DNA from: Parasponia andersonii
Lineage: Eukaryota; Streptophyta; Magnoliopsida; Rosales; Cannabaceae
Assembly (NCBI GenBank): GCA_002914805.1
Contig: JXTB01000002.1
Span: 2,471,100 to 2,535,099, forward strand
Direction of reading: 5' to 3'
Length of the DNA stretch: 64,000 nucleotides
The translations under genes and the position numbers were made by a program. A model generated the notes under the pieces. The model saw nothing but the letters and a program-made list of their open reading frames with translations. It was not told the DNA's origin and did not search any database. Positions 13,101 through 22,559 of the stretch are shown here, piece by piece. Position 1 is the first letter of the stretch; each line of letters starts with the position of its first letter.

Positions 13101-13790
13101 TTTGTTTTGTGAAAGTGATTTCCAGGCGATCATTTGCAAATAAAATTTGATTCTAGCAGCATAACCATCAGTGCGTAGCTACGTACAATCTTTCTCGACC
13201 AAGAATAAATGCGTGTATTCCCTCCAAAAAAATAATAAATAAATAAATGCGTGTAAAGCAAGCGCTATTTTCTGTGTTAACTGAATCAATGCCAACTTTG
13301 GCATAAAGATTTCGTAATAGTATATTACTATGTTACACCTTTCTGATAAAAAGAGTCTGGGGGGAAATACTCCATTTTAGAAACGTTATACATTGGAATT
13401 TGGACATTTGTGATGAAAATCCAAGGGATTCGATTATGATATTCAACAAAATTTAAGCAAGATTCATGAAATAGTACTATAGCTCTTTTTTTTTTTTTTA
13501 TATTTAAATAGTAAAAGGGAAATTTTTTGTACATAGAATTAATATTTAATACTACTCATCATCGTTGAGAATTTTTACTCTGCTTGTCAGGTATCATTTT
13601 TTTTTTTATTTTTTATTTTTCAAGGACACTACCATAGTCCACTAATAGTAATTAACATTTAACATATTGGTTTGCAAAAGGATCGGATTACTTCAAAATT
13701 CTCTGGGACCACCCACTAGGCATACAGGTAACTGAAAGTCAATGACAAAAGCTCCACTAAAGCCACCCTCCCCCCAACATATATACAAGC
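10134..13790. other. FBL4 3' flank and gene-free AT-rich stretch
   Basis: About the first 500 bases are FBL4 3' untranslated and flanking DNA, recognisable because they are duplicated with the last exon at 20.9-21.4 kb. A block near 10895-10945 with ACAAGACAAAATTCATT is echoed near 22155. From 11380 to 12350 the DNA is a degenerate A-rich repeat built from ATATACCA and ACAAAAAA words. No convincing gene was seen. Confidence 0.5.
12198..12342 (+). repeat. 81-bp tandem duplication, two diverged units
   Basis: The segment AAGAACCTCAAAATGGCAGA (12198) returns as AAGAATCTCAAAATGGCAAA (12279), and both run into ACGAAAATTTATTGGTATAT. The spacing is 81 bp with several substitutions. The open frame across it is a by-product of the period being a multiple of three. 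Confidence 0.85.
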
Positions 13791-13792
13791 CC

Positions 13793-13800
13793 TATATAAA
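13793..13800 (+). promoter_or_regulatory. TATA box of the EF-hand gene
   Basis: TATATAAA lies about 170 bases upstream of the ATG at 13968, so transcription should start near 13825-13835 and give a leader of about 140 bases. The context is inferred from position only. Confidence 0.6.
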
Positions 13801-13967
13801 CCAACCTTGGCTATCTTACATCTTCATAGTGCAACAAGTTTAACAAGTACACTCTTCTTTAGTCTTGTAATAAGTCCTATTCGTAATAATAGTAATAATA
13901 ATAATACACAAAACAAGCCCTTTTGTTTCTTGTAGCTCACTTCTCTTACCAAAATTTTTCAACAAAA

Positions 13968-14267
13968 ATGGGATCTTACCATGATAACCAAACTGGGTGT
14001 GACAATAACAAACAAGCTCAAGTTCTGTGGACCAATGACCAACTGACAAAGATTTTCAGAAGTCACGACACCAATAACGATGGCAAGCTTTCGCGGGACG
14101 AGTTGAAAGCAGCTTTCAAGTATCTTGGCTCCCATTGCAGCTCTTATAGAACTTTGAGAGCTTTCAACCACGCTGATGGAGATAACGACGGATTCATCGA
14201 TCTCTCTAGTCCTGAGTTGTCTCAACTCGTCTCCTATGCCCATAGCCGTGGCTATAAAATATTTTAA
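13968..14267 (+). CDS. Small EF-hand calcium-binding protein
   Basis: A single exon of 99 aa. The first ATG of the frame, at 13968, is preceded by AACAAAA, a good plant start context. The first EF loop is residues 34-45 (DTNNDGKLSRDE), canonical with Glu at position 12. The second loop starts at Asp70 (DGDNDGFIDLSSPE); the acidic residue that should close the 12-residue loop is displaced to Glu83, two residues late, so calcium affinity or geometry may be altered. The protein belongs to the small plant EF-hand proteins, known or presumed calcium sensors. No signal peptide or membrane segment is visible. Its target is unknown. The 3' flank of this gene is duplicated from about 16740. Confidence 0.85.
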   Translation: MGSYHDNQTGCDNNKQAQVLWTNDQLTKIFRSHDTNNDGKLSRDELKAAFKYLGSHCSSYRTLRAFNHADGDNDGFIDLSSPELSQLVSYAHSRGYKIF

Positions 14268-14437
14268 TTGGAGTTTTAGTTTCATGCTTTTTTAGAGCTC
14301 AATTAATAATCAGTTCTTTCCTATAAATATGTATTTATTTATATGTATAAATACATATTTGTCTCTGGATGAGCTGTAATAATTGTGTTGCTTCTATGAT
14401 TTAAGTATTCATTGTATTTGGTGAGAATTGCACCATT

Positions 14438-14443
14438 AATAAA
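14438..14443 (+). terminator. Poly(A) signal of the EF-hand gene
   Basis: AATAAA lies about 170 bases after the stop codon, in a flank that is also present in diverged form near 16780. It is the most likely polyadenylation signal. Confidence 0.5.
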
Positions 14444-14984
14444 ATCAATTGGTTTTAGTAATTCTTCTTTTATTTTGAGCTGAATGTTGGAGTATTGGTT
14501 TTATGCTTTTACAATTTCCAGTCGTTGACTACTTAAAATGAATTTGCTCTCTCTCTCTCTCTCTCTTTTTTTTTTTTATTTTTAAAGTACATATGATTTC
14601 TAATCTTGTAGAGAGAGATCCGCTCGTGGGTTTGCAATTGGATATATAATAGTCTTCTATGGCCTTTAATCTTGCATATAAATCATAACGGACTTGTCTT
14701 TATGTAGTTTGATTGAGCTAAGTAATTTGTGGAATTGCTGTTGGAGTGGATGAGAATCTGTCTTTCCTGCTGCTTGATCTTCCCTCCATCACAGGGTATG
14801 GGAAGATACTCGCGGCTTCATTTTGCGAATATAGTCCTCTGGACAAATAAATTTTGGCCTCGAATTACTTAGGTAATATTTTATTTTACTATATGTTAAT
14901 AATTTTCGTGGAAAAATATAAGATGAGTGGAATCTTTCTCCCAATTTATAGGGAATTCATGGTGGTGGCGCATGCAAGGTAGAA

Positions 14985-15390
14985 CCTGAGGTGGTTAAAA
15001 GTGCATCTCCATCAGTAGGATTATTGAACTCATCAACTGGGGGACTGTAGGAATATCAGGATCACCTCAAGGGCTATACATGTAGCTGCACCAGTTGCAT
15101 CTCCATACCCTTTTAGCACCAGATACTCCCAGGGATTGGTACGTGGCCTTTGGATAAAGACGCACTTTGAACTTTCATAATAAAATCAATGCCCTTTGGT
15201 TGGTACCTTTTAGTTTGGTATTTTTCATCACATGTTTCTTACAGTAATGAATGTATCTTTATAGAGGAAAGCAGATAGTGTAATCACAGTCTATGATATT
15301 CTCCAGGCTGACATCAACCCGTGTACGGTCGAGATGGAATTCCAGATAGTTTATCCATTTCTGATCGAATGATAGTCGTCAAAATTAATG
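14985..15390 (+). pseudogene. Copy 1 of an unidentified degenerate gene fragment
   Basis: The segment with GAGGTGGTTAAAAGTGCATC near 14980 is clearly similar to DNA at 18466-18790 and, inverted, to 24540-24770. In the best preserved copy (minus strand 24811-24542) the frame reads VVKSASPSVGELLDSLTGS. Here the frame is interrupted by stops, so it is a pseudogene. Upstream similarity begins near 14760 with TTCCCTCCATCACAGGGTAT, also present near 17290. I do not recognise the parent gene. It is uninterrupted where copy 2 carries a CACTA element. Confidence 0.6.
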
Positions 15391-15799
15391 ATGGTCACAC
15401 CCTTAAAATTAAAAAGAATTAAACTAATGTATCATTTTGACCAATACGTTTTCATCTAGTTTTGAAAATTGTATTAATCTAAAATAGTTTTTAACTTCTA
15501 CGATGTTATTTACTTCCATAATTTTATTTATTTATTTTCTTTTAGAAAAGGTTATATCTCTTTTGGACGGTGAGTGTGGTGACTCAATTCAATAACAAAA
15601 GACCATAATAGCATTAACTAACATAAGCACCCGAAAGTAAATATAACTCTCACGTACCCAAACATACACCACCACCATGCATGCACTAAGCTAATTACAA
15701 AAATATCTCAAGTTCTATTAGTTGAGAGTAAGAGTACCATGCACGGATTTAGCTCAAACTTCTACTTACAGAGACCACCACGTGCAAAACAGGGAGAAT

Positions 15800-16228
15800 C
15801 ACCGCAACTGGTTTCAAAAGATCGCAATTAAGTGTAATGCTGGCTACAATGTAATCATCATACCTGAATTGCTTAAGCATTCCCTTTGTGCTGTAAACAG
15901 CATTGGATGAGAAAAGCAGTACTGGAGCAACAGCAGCATAGAGATCTGGACATATCGGACTCATTGGGTGAAACACCTCCTACGTACACAACATCTAACA
16001 AATCATAACAACAGTGCAAGCATAATATATAAACATAATATGTGAATATGATAATGCGCGAACGTAATAAGAGGTTTCAAACCTGGACTAAAGAGGTTGC
16101 GATAACACTTACGAGACCGGTGAATACTAATGGTCCAAGAAAGCTCAGGTTCTTGGCATTCTTGGCAGCCCAGATTGCGTAGCTGGTCAAGGATAAAGTA
16201 GCTAATGAGGTTATAGCATCAAGTCTTT
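15800..16228 (-). pseudogene. LIFEGUARD (BAX inhibitor-1-like) gene fragment
   Basis: On the minus strand two exon-like pieces join in phase. The first (16228-16083) reads TSYAIWAAKN and FLGPLVFTGLVSVIATSLVQ. It ends at a GT donor, and the second starts at 15979 after AG with EVFHPMSPICPDLYAAVAP and later KQFRYDDYIVASITL. These match the last transmembrane helices of plant LFG proteins (compare FWAAKRG, FLGPFLFG, YSYDEYIWAAVSLYLD). The upstream helices are absent nearby, and after ASITL the frame departs from the family, so this is a truncated pseudogene. LFG proteins are multi-pass membrane proteins linked to cell-death control. The neighbouring DNA (15640-15760) is echoed at 22295-22440. 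Confidence 0.7.
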
Positions 16229-16739
16229 AAGCACAATCAATCCTCCTGCTAGATCAGTACCAGTAAACTCCGTAAGAATATTAAAGAGAAATCATGTGAT
16301 GCAATTTCACAAAAGAGGATATACATTTATATATACACTGACCATATTTTGTGCTCGCAGAACAAGCTATGTAAATGTGAAATGTCGAGTCCAAGAAGAA
16401 AAGTGATGTTGCAAAATAAAACAGTGGGTGCTCGGTATACTAATCCCACGAAACTTGCACCGAGCCCTCGAAAACTCGGCCCCAAATGAACCCAAAAGGA
16501 TTCGAACCATCCACTTCGGAGGGAGTACTAGTATTACCACCAATCCCAAGTTTTTATTGTCACTAGAGCTCCGTTGGTGTTCTTAACAGTCTAAATTACT
16601 TATAAATAGGCTTTGTACTGTCTAATACCATGTTGGTTAAATCGTGATTTGTATTAACAAAAATATGAACGGACCGATTCTATTACCGTTAAGGAGTCTA
16701 CGTCCAGGACCTGTCTTTATATAAAGTGTATAAATCTAT

Positions 16740-17441
16740 GATAAATTAAAGGAATCACTGGATATTGTGAGAATTGCACCTACTCTTAAGTCAATTGGTT
16801 TCAGTAAGTTTGTTCCTTTTGTTTTAGGCTCAATAAAGGAAAGTGAATTGGGAAGTATATCAGAAGAAGAATATCATGATCTTTAATTTCTATTTTAAAA
16901 ACAAAATGAAGAAAAATAATATAGTGTTTTCCTTATGTTTTATTATATTAATTACAATTCTTGTGTTGAACTTTTAAAGTACTTTTTTTTCCCCCCCTTT
17001 TTCGAGAGAGAGAGGTCTGCTCTAGCTTGTTAAATATGTGAGTTATTCTGGAAAAGGGTCAGGTTCCTTGGTTGATGAGCAATTATCCGGTACACAATAG
17101 TTCTCTGTAAAATATTAAACGGAGAGTGAAGAGGATAATAATCTTCCATTGCCTTTAAGGGCCATTGTTCTGTCCTTGTATTGTATTGCCTTTGGCTCAG
17201 CCCGGTCATTTGAACTTTGAAGGCATATATGCATTGTTATACGACAAGATTAAATTGTCGAAATGCTGTCGAGTGGAACACAATCGCTCTTCCCTCCATC
17301 ACAGGGTATGGTAACTTACCTTGCAGCTTTATTTTGCTTGAATTAAATAGTAAGAAGAATCTGTTTTACTTGAATGCTGCCAATAGTGAATTTTACTACG
17401 TTACTGATTTGTGTGGTGATACTGATGGGTTAGAGCCTGAG
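16740..17441 (+). pseudogene. Copy 2 of the duplicated block, left part
   Basis: It begins with GTGAGAATTGCACC near 16768, a copy of the 3' flank of the EF-hand gene (14420 onward), and continues with TTCCCTCCATCACAGGGTAT (compare 14778) and an open stretch ending GDTDGLEPEV. The EF-hand coding region itself is not present here. The similarity to copy 1 breaks at 17442 where the CACTA element starts, and resumes at 18469. Confidence 0.6.
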
Positions 17442-18468
17442 GTGTACTGCTATTACAGAAAATATTTTTTGCGTCATTTATAAGGTAACGTGGTAGAAAA
17501 ATTATGTCGTTCTATAAACAACGTGAAAACAAGTGACGTGATAATTTCACTCGTACCACGCCGTTTATATAAAAAGCGATATGGTATACTGACTATCATG
17601 TCGCTTGTATAGAAAGTGACGTAGTAGGCCAAAATATTCGATCTACTAAGTTGTTTTTGGGAAAATACCACATCGCTTGTATAGAAAGCGATGTGGTATG
17701 TAGCATATATCACATCGCTTTCCTCGGAAGTGATGTGGTAGGAAAATGACCCGCGTGCTCGGCCGGTGTTAGGTGATAACATTAACAAAAATCTCCGGTG
17801 TTACGTCATAGCGTTCTAAAAAATCTTGAGTGTTTCTGCACATGTTTCGCATCACCTCTATGAGCCAAATGCCGAATCATTGCCTTTGTAATCCATTGTC
17901 TAAATCTTTACAGTGTCGCTTGACTTCTCCCTTTTCGCACTTCAGCATTATTGATGATAGTCGGAAACCTTAAGAATCTATACCTAAAAGATCAAAAAAG
18001 TTTATTATATAAATTTTTAAAGATCTAAAAATGAAAGAAACTGAAACAAGAGAGAGAGAGATATTTGAAATTCGAAATGAGTAGAGTTTGAATGAGAATG
18101 TATTGAAAATTTTGAATTTATTTTAATTGGAGTTAGGAGATGATTTGGTGGGATTGATAGTTTTCAATGGACAATCATAATGAAGTATTTTTTGTGAATG
18201 CAGATTAATGAAGTAGCTAGTAAAAACCCCTACCGCGTCGCTTTGGCAGAAAATGACGTAATATTAAATTAAATAGTATATTATGTCACTTTTTGCAAAT
18301 ATAACATGGTACGTGCTACGTCGCTTATGGGACAAAGTGACATAGTATGTGAACACACTACGTCACTTATTCTACAAATGATGTGATATCTAATGCTATC
18401 ACGTCGTTTTTATATTACGTAATGTGCTCTTGATACTACGTGGAATATCATTTTTTTTAGCAGTGGTG
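17442..18468. mobile_element. Non-autonomous CACTA (EnSpm) DNA transposon with 3-bp target duplication
   Basis: The element proper is 17445-18465 (1021 bp). The left end is TACTGCTATTACAG and the right end, read inverted, is CACTGCTAAAAAAAA, so the terminal inverted repeat is CACTGCTA with one change on the left. It is flanked by GTG on both sides (17442-17444 and 18466-18468). The interior is full of subterminal inverted motifs such as ACCACATCGCTT and AAGCGATGTGGT (17668-17700) and repeated ACGTCGCTT words, as known for this superfamily. There is no transposase coding capacity. Paralogous copy 1 near 14980 preserves the uninterrupted site. Confidence 0.88.
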
Positions 18469-20290
18469 GTTGCAAGTGCATCTCCTTCTCTAGGAGGATT
18501 GTTGGACTTACTAACTGGTAGTATAGGAATATAAGGAGTCTCCTCAAGGAAAAAAACCCGTAGCTGCTGCAGTTGCAACCCCGAAACCCTTCAGCACTGC
18601 ATTGTCAGGAGATATAGCATTAAATACTCGTAGGATTGGCACAAGCCCTTTGGGTAAGGATGCACTTTGAACTTCCAAAACATTCAGTGCCCTTTTGTTG
18701 GTACCTTTTATTCCGGTATTTCTCATCAATGCCGATTTGTTGGTACCTTTTATTCTGGTAGTATTTCTCTTATTGCTTTTTTCTGTGTCAGATCTTCCTC
18801 CTCAGACCTAAAGCAACCAGCACGGAAGCTGTGTCTTTACTGAGGAAACCAGTGTTCAGAATTCATGAGATTGTTCAGGCTGCCATGTATGACTGAGATT
18901 AAATTCCTTATAGAATATGCATTTCTGGTCAAAGAAGCTGTCATTCAGAGTTAGAAGGTTTGTCTGACGTGTCATTCCCCTTGACAAGTTTCAAAAGAAA
19001 ACACACTGAAGTTTTATCCTTTGTACCTTGTGCTCAGATTCCAAAAAATGGTGTGGATAAGCAGGCTGTGATGTTTTCTCCACCCTTGGATAGTGTGGGA
19101 TTTTAACAATACGTCAATGGTTTCTGAAGAAAAAAGGTGCATCTTTTGTTCAAATTGTTGTTATTGCAAGTTTATAAATCACCTCTGAAACGTGGAGTTT
19201 TGTACGATGATAATGCATTCTCCTTGGAGAAGAATTATGTCCTTTGATGGGACACCTCCAATGGGAATAATTCAATTACTGAGCATTTAATTGTATGGAA
19301 AAATTTAACAAGTGGTTGGGACCTTGGTGGGAGAAGTGTTGAGGCAACATTCCCTTGAGCAGTGTGATTTGCACTGTGGCAAGTTCAAACATTTCCTCAT
19401 TCTAGTTCGGCCTATGGAAGCATAGGTGATGCAGATAGTGATATTGATACCGATGGTTCTAATACTATGTAAATGTTGGTGAATGCTTGACTTATTAGAG
19501 AAAATGAAAAAGGATCTCCGTTCAGTTGATGTGGAAGAGCCATTTTGCTGGAAAGCGTATAACGATACTAAGGTATTAACGCATTAAGTTGAGCATCTTG
19601 TATTTAGATCACTCCGCTTAAGCCAGTTTTTGGTCATATGCTTAGGAATATCTAACAGTCGAGTTGGATACTCTTCCAAATGTTATGACAAATGCTTCCT
19701 AGTGTTTAGTTTGTTCGAGAAAAAGCATTAGGAATCAACCAATGCATATCACGCAGCGCCCTGAATCTGCCGCTTCGCTCATTTTTCATGTTCGCATTTC
19801 TTGTTTGTACTGCGATGCATCTGGAGAAAGCTATTTTCAGACGCAAAGTTGGCAGAGTATATGATTAGGAAATGGCTCAGTAGTTTTTGTTGCATCTTAG
19901 ATAAAGAATTAGCTCTATTAATAACAGGGATTTTTTATACTTCATCATAGGTATCGCTAGAAGTAGTCCGGGCTGCATTATCTGGAATATCAATTGATCC
20001 GAAATCTGTAAGTTGGCCGTCTAGTTTCTAATCAAGGTTTGTGTCTACGTGGTCTTTTGAAACTGCAAAATATTGATTGTTTCTCGCTCTTTATAACTTG
20101 CTCGATTCGTAAGCATTGCAGTGCAGTCATATGATCTGTGAATGCCTCAGTTTCTTATCTATTGATCTGGACATAATTAACTATTTTAATGTGCATGCAT
20201 TGAGATGTCTTTTTAATCCCATTTTTATTTCAAAATCTTCCATTAAGTTGATCTCTCGTTTATGATCCTTGTAGATAACTGAATTCTCAA
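18469..20290 (+). pseudogene. Copy 2 of the unidentified gene, right part
   Basis: This continues copy 2 after the CACTA insertion. Exon-like islands can be read between stops: SASPSLGGLLDLLTGSIG (about 18478), YGSIGDADSDIDTDGSN (19415 region), LRLSQFLVICLGIS (19620 region) and SLEVVRAALSGISIDPKS (about 19953). Each has a counterpart in inverted copy 3. It has many stops and no continuous frame, so it is a pseudogene. I cannot name the parent; the islands suggest a multi-exon gene, not a processed copy. Confidence 0.6.
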
Positions 20291-20730
20291 GCTCTTTCGG
20301 CAAGTTTCAATAGAATAGACTTTAACTTTGCAAATATATACTTCCAGCTCCAGCGTATTCACTCTATTCTTGACCAACAGGTTGCTTCTGGAGATTATAT
20401 TTCATGGAATACATTAGGTTTATGTCCATCAGCTGTTGTAGCAAAAGTTTAAAGGATGGATATGGTTATCGAGGAACACAGAAACAGATGAATTCAGTGG
20501 CAGATATGTTTTTAATGGTAGGCAGAGAGACCAAGTTCTCACACTCTTGTCTTTTTTGGTCTTCCAAATGTTCCAAATAATTACTACTCTTATTTGCCAC
20601 ATGACATATGCTTCAGTGCTTAGTTTGTTTAAATAAGCATCGCAAGAGCTTGTCCTCAACCCCTCTTACCCAAAGACCAATATTTTATCATGTTTATAAA
20701 TAACTCTATTGTCTTCAAAGGCAGAAACAG

Positions 20731-21360
20731 ATGGCCATCCCATCTTGACAAAAATTTCTCTTTGCTTGAATCTTGCCAACATGGTTTATTGCCCGCTTAT
20801 CTTCATCTTGAGGTTGCCACGGTGGTCTCCAGTTGTCCCAAAATAAAGAAGTTAAGTTGCTTGTTGAGAAGTGAAAATTCAGCCACAGGACCAAAACGAA
20901 GGCAGGCTCCATTACTTCCTTATCTCTGCGTTGACCTTATATATATAACTATTTGCACACACTGGATTTTCTGCTGTTACAAGCCTGAGCACACAACCAA
21001 ACTTGGCACTTTCAAGGAACTCTTGTAATCTTTTCTTTATTCTTGTTTTTTAATTTATTTTGTTGTATTTACCTGTTCGGTTTACTTGAGTTTTTTAGTA
21101 TCCTCCTGAAGTACTCAGAGTCTATTATTATTATTATTGTGGTACATAACTATAGAAATGTTTTGAATCGAACTCATCAAAGTTAATAGAATCTACTGGA
21201 ATATAAAAAACAAAAATACTTGTGGAAAGAAAATGAAAAGAAAAAATAAAAACTAGTGCATTAGTGTAAAAACAAAGCTCTATTTTCCTTCCGTACCAAA
21301 TATTTTAACACATTTAACATGGTCAGACTTATCTTGGAACTAATTACCTTTATTCATAAA
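20731..21360 (+). pseudogene. Duplicated last exon and 3' flank of FBL4
   Basis: The DNA matches 9929-10620 over the end of the last FBL4 exon, the 3' untranslated region and the flank. The coding part reads VATVVSSCPKIKKL, then RRQAPLLPYLCVDL, compared with VATVVSSCPNIKKL and ISYLCVDL in the gene. Several small insertions change the frame upstream. The 3' part shares CAAGCCTGAGCACAC and TTTCAAGGAACTCTTGTAAT. It is a truncated segmental duplicate that carries non-coding flank, so it arose at DNA level and not by retroposition. Confidence 0.85.
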
Positions 21361-22139
21361 CATAATCCATGTTGTCAGTTGAAAGATGCTATTGCTTTTT
21401 TTCTCATGAATGCTTGCTTTTAATTAACAAAAATGATCAAAACAGAGGGCGGAAATATTTTATTTATTATTTTTTCCCTGCTATTTGATTACCTTAGTTT
21501 AACTTCCACTACCATTTGTCCCTATCAAATTAAGACTTAAGACATGGACTAATAATAATCTCTGCAAAGAAACTTGAAGTTGTGATGAAATATGACACTC
21601 TCATCTCTTCTGCTCAAGAACCGTTTACTCCATAATCAGTAGTGATGAAATATGACACTGCCGTTTCCTAACTCGGGAAGGCAATGGTAATCCAGCATTT
21701 GCAATTAAAACCTAAAGATAATTATGACGATAATTTAATAGGAACGACAGATTTTAATATTGTGATGATAGTATTATTAGTAGGGGCAAATTATTACTTG
21801 AGGGAAAAAATTTAGTGACATTTTCCTAATTATTATTTATATCAAGATTTTAGTGACACCCTTAGACCAAAAATATATTGAAACCTCATATAATAAAAAT
21901 AAAATAAACTACACTCCATCAAATAGTATTAAATTGATATTAATGTCACTTTCACTATTAAATTTTCGTTTACGTTTGAACTATTTATATCAAAGCAAAA
22001 ATTAGTTTCTGACAATATGGAAGTTTTCAATACTTTTTAGCTAATTTTAGCATAAATCAAGAGATTATAGTGTGACCTTTTCCTATATAAAACACTTGGT
22101 TACTTTTGGTCAGTGAAGGGGCCTTTTGGCTTGTGATCA

Positions 22140-22440
22140 TGCCACTTCAATAAGCAGCTACAAGACAAAATTCATTACTAGCCCCGTAGCCCGTGACCAA
22201 AAAAAAAAAAAAGGCAGACTATATTACCAACCACGAAGCATAGTCAATAGTTCAACGATCATAAAAGTCCATAAAACTAATAGGCGCATCCAATTAAGGA
22301 TCACTCTCATCCAAACATACATCAACCATGCATGCATGCATGCTTTAGCTATAGTCAAAAAAATGTCCCAAGTTGTAGTAATGAGTATCATATTTACAAA
22401 ACTGGTGAGAGTAAGAGTGCTACGTCAAGTCACGTAAGGA
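22140..22440 (+). repeat. Further duplicated flanking blocks
   Basis: GCTACAAGACAAAATTCATT near 22155 resembles 10908 onward downstream of FBL4. From about 22295 the words CCAAACATACATCAACCATG and GAGAGTAAGAGTGCTACG match 15658-15740 next to the LFG fragment. Blocks from two different places are thus side by side here. No gene is supported. Confidence 0.55.
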
Positions 22441-22559
22441 TCATAGGCATGTGACATAAAGTTCAAAAGTTCCAATTTGCAACCATCAGTAAACCGCAAG
22501 GTGTCACAAATTTTACAACAAATGCATCAAGAAACAGAGATGATAGAGCAAATTCAAGC

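Noticed and set aside
17474-17788. 104-codon minus-strand frame
   Set aside because: It lies inside the CACTA element over its subterminal inverted repeats; no transposase similarity.
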